Origin: Taeniopygia guttata | Lineage: Eukaryota; Chordata; Aves; Passeriformes; Estrildidae | Direction: 5' to 3' | Assembly: GCF_048771995.1 (NCBI RefSeq) | Contig: NC_133024.1 | Coordinates: forward strand, 42,942,001 to 43,006,000 | Length of the DNA: 64,000 bases | In this document: one piece after another, positions 58,701 to 64,000 of the stretch | Layout of the letters: the number at the start of each line of letters is the position of its first letter | Numbering within the stretch: the first letter of the stretch is position 1 | Program-made: the position numbers and the translations under genes | Notes under the pieces: model-generated | The model's input: the letters and a program-made list of their open reading frames with translations, nothing else | Databases searched by the model: none | Told to the model about the DNA's origin: nothing

Positions 58701-61700
58701 ATGCTAAACAGGGGCTGGGTTACACAAATATTCATTAAAAGGCTGGAGGGTACACGTGGAGATGTAATATTGTCAGTTTGCCATAATAGCATGGACTCTC
58801 TATGCTATTTTTGCATTACTTATTCATGAATTTCAGGTTTTGAAAAAAGTGTCTGACATTTTTGGCTATAAAAGTATAGAAGACTTCATGACATCACATT
58901 TAGACTATTTGGTGATGGAGTGGCTAAAAATAAATGACACTGGATATGGCCTGTCTGCGTTTCCTTATGTTCTTCTGAACTATGCTAGCCTTGAGGAATT
59001 CTACAGGTAAGTTTGCTATAGAATGAAAGTATTAATTAGATTTTATGTACAATCATGACACAGGGTCTCAAATTGCTAAATGTAGTAATGCATCAGGATT
59101 TTGTTGTAAGGTGATGTTTTGAGAACTTTTGAAATGTATTCCAAGCATCATGTATGCTATATTTATGCAAGTAAGATTTTCTTTTTTTTTTTGTGTATGT
59201 GTAGCAGTAGCTAAACAATGATTGGAAGTTTAATTATACAGTAGAGGAATGGTATTTACTATATGATGCTCAAGGTTTTTTTAAAAAATATTTTTAAATA
59301 AGGATATTTTGGAAATGTATTTACTACATGTAGGTCTTGTTACAAAGTTTTGGTTCCACACCTGGTGATTAGAAGTCAGTTTGACGATGTGAAATCACTT
59401 GCCAACAAGATTGAGAAGGACTGGAGACAAGTTCTGGCAGACTGCTTTCCAAAGTTACTTGTCAATATCCTCCCGTACTTTGCCTATCAAAGCCATGAAA
59501 AGAGTGAAGTAGCAGAGCAAAGAGCAATGGCTTCTAAAGTCTATGATGTGCTTAAGGATGAAAACTGCTTAGGAAAACAGGTATCCATTTCAAATGTGTA
59601 AATTGAGTTCTATGGTGTTTAACAGACCAGAAAGAAAAAATTATATATTATGTAAATAGTTCAAATTATAGGTTCAAAAGTAGTATTTTATTGAATTCAA
59701 ACTAGACAAATTTTATCCCAAGGATTTCAAAGAGCTGGTCAATAGAAACTTTCAGGCAGAAAGTTGACTGAAGCATAGTTTTTTCATAATGCGATACATT
59801 TTTTTTACCGTTCATTGTACAACCCTTAGTTTTTCTGTTGTATATTTGTCATATTTTCCTCTTAAAATATTTTGTTAATGCTTTTGAGGAGCCATCTTCT
59901 CCAAAGGCAGACTATGTTGAGAACTAGTTGTAAAGTGAAACTTCTTTTTTTTTCTATATACTGTAGGGAAGCAGATTGTTCTACCTGTGACTGCCATAGA
60001 GAAGCTTAACCAGGCTTAAATGATTAATTAATTGTATGTCATGGGTGATGGAACAAGTAGAGAATCTAGACCAGAAGTAGGCTTTCTCAGAAGCCAAAGA
60101 AATAATTGTGGCTGTAATACCTTTTTCTAATTAAAATGCTATTTTTCTTCTTGTAGCAAATGGACAGTTTATCTCATAGTAACTTGCCAGAGATTGTGGT
60201 TGAACTGCTGATGACTTTACATGAACCAGCTGGTAGCACAGTTGAAGAAGGGTCTGATCTAAGTAAATATATAAGGTATGTACATGTAGATTTTGTAAAT
60301 GCTGAGTGTGTTTGTACAACATTGTGCATTAAAATTTGCCCTTCAGGCATAAGAAGCGGTAACCCTGAAGCTGAGAGGGTTTATAGTGACTAGTAATGAT
60401 TTATCATAGTCATACCTCCTTACTCCTCAAGATCAGGAGGAGAAGCTGTGTAATACTGCAGCTCATGGAAGGAATGAGCAGTGGGCCAGGGAGTGCTGTT
60501 GTATGGTGTTGAGCTGGACTGTTGTGGCACTGCCAGTTGACATAAGTTCATATTTAAATGGACTGCCCTCTGTAAAAGTGGTCAGGTTTTAGTCTCTAAG
60601 TTAAAGTGATTTTATGGTTTTTAATAACTTGAAGTCATGGAGAGGGTAAGTGAACTGTTTCTTAGTTGTTCTTGCAGTGACAGCTCCCATCTTTGGTAAG
60701 GAGATTGGTTAAGCAATGACAAATAAACAAACTCCTAATTAAGAGAAATAGTCTAGTGCCATAAATATCTTCTTGTTTATTACCTTTTCAGTCTTTGTTG
60801 TTGTCCTAAAATATCCCTATGTGCATAATAATTTTTTAGATTTTTATTTTCACATACAAAATTTTTTGGAAAAACATTGCATTTTGTAAAGTTCTTGAAG
60901 AAGATACCTTTATTGTAAAAATAGTAAGTTGAAAGAATCCGAAGCATTTCTCCGAAAATCTGCCAAAAGTTATATGGCTGAGAATTTAAGAGCTCTTCAA
61001 ATAATTGTTTTGCAGTGAGTTTATTAACTGTGGTGTCTGCTTGTAAACAAAGCTCTTCTTTTTAAGAAGGAAATGGTAAGAATAAGAGTGATGAAACTTA
61101 GTTTATATGCTTTTATTACTACCATGATGCATTTCTTTTCTTTTTGAGGTCACAGAAAATTTCACTACCCTGTTTTTCCGCAACCAAATTGTTCCCACAA
61201 TTACAAAATGCAGATTTACCCATGAATTTTAACTAGATTTTTGTGCTAAGTACCTTAGATGAGACATATGTATGGGGTTTTAACAATGTGATCTTTCAAA
61301 AATATGTAAAAGAATGTTAGAAAGTACAGTTTTGAAAGCTACTATAAAGGGAACAACAAGCAACTACAAAATAAGATGCGTGTCACTTTTCTGAATGCTT
61401 TTGATGCTTCTTACTGAAAGCAGATATTTTCTAGGAATTAATGTTATTCATTAATATTCACTTATTGAATTAAATACAAATGGTTTGACTTTTGAGAAGA
61501 AAAATATAAATATCTTTTTTATTCATTTAGAGAACTGGATCCTGCTCCTAATCCACCTCATTTTCCATCTTACGTGATTAAGGCAACCTTGGACCATATT
61601 AGCAACTGTCATAAAAGCAAGTTAAAAAGTATTGTAGCAGTTCTTTCTAAAAGCCCTGTAAGTATTATTATGTATAATGTAAGAAAATTATGATTTTTTT

Positions 61701-63082
61701 TTTTCCTGTAGAATGCAAAATTTTGATATTGGGTACCCTTTAGTTAAATTAGTCATTGTCATCATTTCTTTGTAAAGAAAATAAACAACCTTAGACCCTT
61801 TTCTATTCATTTGTTTGCCTTTTGAAGTGGAAGATGTCCTAAATTCAGGGACAGAGTTATGTGCAGTATATAATTATATTACTTAATTATTATATTATGC
61901 ATGTAATATGTCTTATATAACTGTGTAAATTATGTAATGATATGCATTATATAACACATATAAAGTAGAGGAGATTATTTTAAAGGTTGAGAAAATCTCT
62001 GTGTACCAGGCACAATTTAGAATGGGGCATATTTGTCACATGTCTGAAGAATGTTTTAAAATAATTATATTTGGTCAATTTTAACTAAATACAGACTACA
62101 ATTAAAATATAAAATTTACTTACTTTTACTGACAAGGTGAAATTTTATACTTAATGGTATTTTTTGACACTTGATTTTCACTTGTTAAAGGCAAATATGA
62201 AAACATAGGAAATTATACAACCTTATAAATCATAAACATATTAATGTCTTCTAAGTTTCTTCCTTAGAAATGTATCTGTTTAAAGTTACGCTGTTTTATT
62301 GCGTATGTTGTCAATAACTTCCTTTGCCTACCTATAAATACTCTAAAAATAGGAAAAAAACTTTTCTAAATCATGTTTTATCTAAATCTTTTGATTGTAA
62401 AAGTTAATATTGCCAGCTAGTGGAGTAGTTTTTTTAAAATGTTACACAACTTGCCTAGTATTTTTTAAGTTTACTCATTTAACAGTTGCAACCTGTACAG
62501 CTGTGTTCTGTGAAATATTGCATCTTACACACATGAACATTATGTTTGAAAAAGTACAGGTTGAAATCTTACCTGATGTATTCATGGTTTTTAGGTAATG
62601 TTTCTCTGTTGATAGACATTGCCATAACTGTTTGGCTTTCTGAAAAATGTGCATAGCATTTCTCATGTGAGGGGAATAAAGAAAGGAAAATTAAGAGGTT
62701 ATATAGCTTATAGTCCTGTTTGGAGAATTGGTTTCTCTGTAGGCTTTTTGTTTGCTTAAAGCAGTAAAAATAATGGAGCTTTTTTTTGCCTATTTTAGGT
62801 TTGAAGTTTTTGAGGTTTTTTTCTTGATAGCTGTATTAACATTATGAATAATTTTTTTACTCATATTTTATTCATTTTTTAGGATTCATTCCAGAAGATC
62901 CTTCTAGCACTCTGTAAGCATGCATCAGATACAAAAAACATGTATAAGAAACACAGAGTTCTTACAATTTATCACTTGTTTGTTGGTCTGTTACTTAAAG
63001 AGATCAAAGACAGTTTAGGAGGAGCCTGGGCTTTTGTCCTCCGAGATGTAATTTACACCCTGATTCACCACATCAACAGCAG
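43687..63082 (+). CDS. ATM: ATM serine/threonine kinase, N-terminal half, 28 coding exons, runs off the window
   Basis: ATM is the large PI3K-like kinase that senses double-strand breaks with MRE11-RAD50-NBS1 and phosphorylates p53, CHK2, H2AX and others at SQ/TQ sites. The window encodes the first 1,482 residues of a protein of about 3,050: the TAN motif ([20 protein letters not shown], about 16-35) and the HEAT-repeat solenoid. FAT, kinase and FATC domains lie beyond the window. All 27 introns are in phase; one uses a GC donor. The human NLS KRKK reads KRRR (385-388). The SQ autophosphorylation site Ser367 is a TQ (Thr367). The proline-rich [10 protein letters not shown] (1377-1386), the c-Abl SH3-binding site in human, is intact. 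The start at 43687 (ACCATGAG) gives [16 protein letters not shown], as in human MSLVLNDLLICCRQLE. Promoter shared with NPAT. Confidence 0.97.
43844..43956 (+). CDS. ATM: ATM coding exon 2
   Basis: Residues 25-61 plus two bases: [20 protein letters not shown] then [17 protein letters not shown]. Acceptor tttcag, donor TTAG|gtagct. Confidence 0.95.
45160..45305 (+). CDS. ATM: ATM coding exon 3
   Basis: Residues 62-110 plus one base: [15 protein letters not shown], then [15 protein letters not shown] and [12 protein letters not shown]. Acceptor ttgaag has a poor context; the split codon gives Ser at 62 where human has Arg. Confidence 0.93.
45729..45893 (+). CDS. ATM: ATM coding exon 4
   Basis: Residues 111-165 (codon 111 completed here) plus one base: [19 protein letters not shown] and [20 protein letters not shown]. 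Donor TCAG|gtaaca. Confidence 0.96.
46690..46855 (+). CDS. ATM: ATM coding exon 5
   Basis: Residues 166-220 plus two bases: [20 protein letters not shown] then [18 protein letters not shown]. Human has VARIIHAVTKGCCSQTDG. Donor CAAG|gtatgt. Confidence 0.95.
47133..47371 (+). CDS. ATM: ATM coding exon 6
   Basis: Residues 221-300 plus one base: [40 protein letters not shown] and [14 protein letters not shown]. The acceptor is the first of two nearby AGs (acag|gcag); the second would shift the frame. Confidence 0.95.
48125..48288 (+). CDS. ATM: ATM coding exon 7
   Basis: Completes codon 301 and runs to residue 355: [20 protein letters not shown], then [20 protein letters not shown] and ELMADICHQ. 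Donor CAG|gtaaca. Confidence 0.96.
48526..48695 (+). CDS. ATM: ATM coding exon 8 (SQ/TQ site and nuclear localisation signal)
   Basis: Residues 356-411 plus two bases: [20 protein letters not shown], then [17 protein letters not shown]. Thr367-Gln replaces human Ser367-Gln; the basic NLS KRRR keeps its register at 385-388. Donor TTG|gtaata. Confidence 0.96.
49249..49620 (+). CDS. ATM: ATM coding exon 9
   Basis: Residues 412-535 plus two bases, the longest ATM exon here: [52 protein letters not shown] and [17 protein letters not shown]-repeat region. Donor CAAG|gtaaaa. Confidence 0.97.
50147..50341 (+). CDS. ATM: ATM coding exon 10
   Basis: Residues 536-600 plus two bases: [20 protein letters not shown], then [20 protein letters not shown] and LPPVLL. 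The conserved core is human ESIMKWLL. Donor TCAG|gtaaag. Confidence 0.94.
50680..50775 (+). CDS. ATM: ATM coding exon 11
   Basis: Residues 601-632 plus two bases: [20 protein letters not shown] then [11 protein letters not shown]. Acceptor tatag, donor ATG|gtatgt. Confidence 0.95.
51272..51497 (+). CDS. ATM: ATM coding exon 12
   Basis: Completes codon 633 and runs to 708: [35 protein letters not shown] and [20 protein letters not shown]. Donor AAG|gtaagt. Confidence 0.95.
51626..51757 (+). CDS. ATM: ATM coding exon 13
   Basis: Residues 709-752: [20 protein letters not shown] then [19 protein letters not shown]. Acceptor tttag, donor AAG|gtaagc, phase 0 on both sides. Confidence 0.95.
52463..52588 (+). 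CDS. ATM: ATM coding exon 14
   Basis: Residues 753-794: [20 protein letters not shown] then [18 protein letters not shown]. Acceptor ttctag, donor AAG|gtaaag. Confidence 0.94.
52709..52798 (+). CDS. ATM: ATM coding exon 15
   Basis: Residues 795-824: [20 protein letters not shown] then [10 protein letters not shown]. Human has [20 protein letters not shown]. Donor CTG|gtaagt. Confidence 0.95.
53729..53897 (+). CDS. ATM: ATM coding exon 16
   Basis: Residues 825-880 plus one base: [20 protein letters not shown], then [17 protein letters not shown] and [13 protein letters not shown], an acidic segment. Weakly conserved at its start, so the acceptor tgtcag is the least certain ATM splice site here. 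Confidence 0.88.
54535..54734 (+). CDS. ATM: ATM coding exon 17
   Basis: Completes codon 881 and runs to 947: [40 protein letters not shown] and [13 protein letters not shown]. Donor ATG|gtgagt. Confidence 0.96.
55218..55253 (+). repeat. 18-bp tandem duplication at the 3' splice site of ATM coding exon 18
   Basis: TTTGGGCTTTTTATTCCA occurs twice in a row (55218-55235 and 55236-55253) without mismatch. The copy on the right ends three bases before the AG and so contributes the pyrimidine tract. Confidence 0.93.
55257..55339 (+). CDS. ATM: ATM coding exon 18
   Basis: Residues 948-974 plus two bases: [20 protein letters not shown] then DMLLKPL. An 18-bp tandem duplication sits directly before its acceptor. 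Donor TTC|gtaaga. Confidence 0.94.
55427..55582 (+). CDS. ATM: ATM coding exon 19
   Basis: Residues 975-1026 plus two bases: [20 protein letters not shown], then [17 protein letters not shown]. Acceptor ttacag, donor CTG|gtatgt. Confidence 0.95.
56035..56110 (+). CDS. ATM: ATM coding exon 20
   Basis: Residues 1027-1052: [20 protein letters not shown] then MKTLLE. Acceptor tttag, donor GAG|gtaatc. Confidence 0.94.
56248..56378 (+). CDS. ATM: ATM coding exon 21
   Basis: Residues 1053-1095 plus two bases: [20 protein letters not shown] then [20 protein letters not shown]. Acceptor cttcag, donor CCAG|gtgata. Confidence 0.96.
56712..56832 (+). CDS. ATM: ATM coding exon 22
   Basis: Residues 1096-1136: [20 protein letters not shown] then [20 protein letters not shown]. 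Acceptor tttaag, donor CTG|gtacca. Confidence 0.95.
57896..58072 (+). CDS. ATM: ATM coding exon 23
   Basis: Residues 1137-1195: [40 protein letters not shown] and [18 protein letters not shown]. The first AG acceptor is fixed because the next AG leads at once to a stop. It ends in a GC donor. Confidence 0.94.
58073..58074 (+). other. ATM: GC donor of the ATM intron after coding exon 23
   Basis: The exon ends AAA AAG and the intron starts GCAAGT. The next exon opens GTTTTGAAAAAAGTG (VLKKV), matching human VKKVLEKV with nothing inserted. The nearby GT would add four bases and break the frame. Confidence 0.9.
58837..59006 (+). CDS. ATM: ATM coding exon 24 (leucine-zipper region)
   Basis: Residues 1196-1251 plus two bases: [20 protein letters not shown], then [11 protein letters not shown] and [17 protein letters not shown]. 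The heptad positions of the human zipper (1217-1238) read Leu1220, Ile1227, Leu1234, Leu1241. Donor ACAG|gtaagt. Confidence 0.95.
59334..59580 (+). CDS. ATM: ATM coding exon 25
   Basis: Residues 1252-1334: [38 protein letters not shown] and [15 protein letters not shown]. Acceptor tgtag, donor CAG|gtatcc. Confidence 0.96.
60157..60275 (+). CDS. ATM: ATM coding exon 26
   Basis: Residues 1335-1373 plus two bases: [20 protein letters not shown] then [19 protein letters not shown]. Acceptor tgtag, donor TAAG|gtatgt. Confidence 0.95.
61531..61657 (+). CDS. ATM: ATM coding exon 27 (proline-rich c-Abl site)
   Basis: Residues 1374-1416: [20 protein letters not shown] then [30 protein letters not shown] is identical to the human segment bound by the c-Abl SH3 domain. 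Donor CCT|gtaagt. Confidence 0.96.
61860..61975. repeat. AT-rich low-complexity tract in ATM intron
   Basis: A run of degenerate TATAAT/TTATATA-like text with very little G or C, between coding exons 27 and 28. No unit repeats perfectly. Confidence 0.7.
62883..63082 (+). CDS. ATM: ATM coding exon 28 (last exon in the window)
   Basis: Residues 1417-1482 plus two bases: [40 protein letters not shown] and [20 protein letters not shown]. Acceptor ttttag, donor GCAG|gtaaac. Confidence 0.96.
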
Positions 63083-64000
63083 GTAAACAAAGCAATTATC
63101 TCTAGTTCTTCCTGTCTGTGCTCCCTTGCTTCTGTAACCTTACATTCTGATATTGCTAGCAGATGTTAATTAATCTGTCATATTAATTATAAATTGCTAA
63201 AATTAAAAATCAAGTTGCTATTTTTTTATAATTTCAGAATTTTAACATTGAACTCTTACTAAAATATGGAATGTTTCGTGCTAGCCTTGTAGTTAGATTT
63301 TTGCTGTATTGCAGATTTTGTATCTGTAATAGGTGATCAAATTCTAGAAATAAGCAGTGTTAGGAGATTTTGATGACAGAGTGTTTAGGAATTTCAAGCA
63401 TATGGGATAAAAATTAAAAATGGGGAATTAAGTGCAAAGTAAGCGCATGTCAAATAAAATGTGCTTATTGAGTGTTGACATTTACAGTCTCAGCACTAAG
63501 TACCTATAGCAAGTGAGAATTGTACATGTTATCTTAGCTTGCCTTCAGATTGAGAAAACTGGTCCTTCATCAGGTTAAAATTTAAGTGGGATTCTCACCT
63601 TTTGGATAAGAAGATTACAGATACTTTCTTGCTTGAGCTTAAACTTGGGGTTTCCCAGACAGTTATTAGCCTACATGCCTCTGAGTTTATGTATAAATTG
63701 ATTCCTTGGCTGGTTTGAAGCATTTCATACCCTGAGATGTTGAAGAGATGTGTGGATTTTATAGTAAATGCCATTATTATGGCATTATTATTCTTATGTT
63801 GAACACTCAATTGGGGCAGGGGCTGCTGCTGCACTGGAGAGCAACACTTCCTTTCAGAGGGATTTCAGAATTGAGCTAAATAAAATCCTGAGAACCTGAT
63901 CTGAATTTGAAGCTGACACTGCTTAAGGGCGGAAGCTGCACTACATAATTTCCAGGTGTCCTTTATAGCCTGATTTTTTTTAAACTAATGGTAATTTTAG
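63083..64000 (+). other. ATM: ATM intron, incomplete at the window edge
   Basis: AT-rich intron sequence after coding exon 28. The next exon (human continues RPSCIMDVSLRSF) is not found before 64000. Confidence 0.7.

Noticed and set aside
1-64000. tRNA, rRNA, CRISPR or a novel defence-type gene cluster
   Set aside because: Nothing with cloverleaf, regular repeat-spacer or compact operon structure was noticed. The window is a conserved vertebrate housekeeping locus; a computational RNA scan was not possible here.

Overview
This is a vertebrate window, almost certainly from a bird. Dispersed relics of the CR1 LINE typical of birds and reptiles occur in several places, and three genes with long introns lie in the order ACAT1, NPAT, ATM, the order known from human 11q22.3. 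All three were identified by translating exons by eye and matching them to remembered human proteins. Every exon junction was then checked for splice dinucleotides and reading-frame phase. No operons, CRISPR arrays, tRNA or rRNA genes were seen.

Layout. Positions 1-2700 are intergenic. They hold one CR1 relic and no exon I can recognise; by synteny the upstream neighbour should be CUL5, but none of its coding sequence is visible. A CpG island at about 2700-3700 carries the ACAT1 promoter (a palindromic CRE and two CCAAT boxes) and a GC-shifted CR1 relic. ACAT1 (plus strand, 12 coding exons, 3491-17908, 423 residues) is complete. NPAT (minus strand, 18 coding exons, start codon at 41746, stop at 19807, 1465 residues) is complete and converges tail to tail with ACAT1. 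A second CpG island at about 41340-42220 separates the divergent NPAT and ATM genes, the known bidirectional promoter arrangement. ATM (plus strand) begins at 43687. Its first 28 coding exons, about 1,482 residues of a protein of about 3,050, lie in the window, which ends in an intron before the FAT and kinase domains.

Function. ACAT1 is the mitochondrial acetoacetyl-CoA thiolase of ketone-body and isoleucine metabolism. NPAT is the cyclin E/CDK2 substrate that drives replication-dependent histone genes in histone locus bodies at S phase. ATM is the apical kinase of the double-strand-break response. NPAT and ATM are linked through their shared promoter; ACAT1 is a metabolic neighbour.

Other content. 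There is a solo endogenous-retrovirus LTR with a 6-bp target-site duplication in ACAT1 intron 6, a 1.6-kb truncated CR1 in ACAT1 intron 2, and shorter CR1 relics elsewhere. Two introns (the last of NPAT and one in ATM) use a GC donor with the same context, AAG|GCAAGT. Other points of interest are a 17-bp perfect hairpin in NPAT intron 2, an 18-bp tandem duplication at an ATM 3' splice site, and substitutions in functional motifs (NPAT DLFD to DWFD; ATM Ser367 to Thr). I found no previously undescribed system; this is a well-conserved housekeeping locus.
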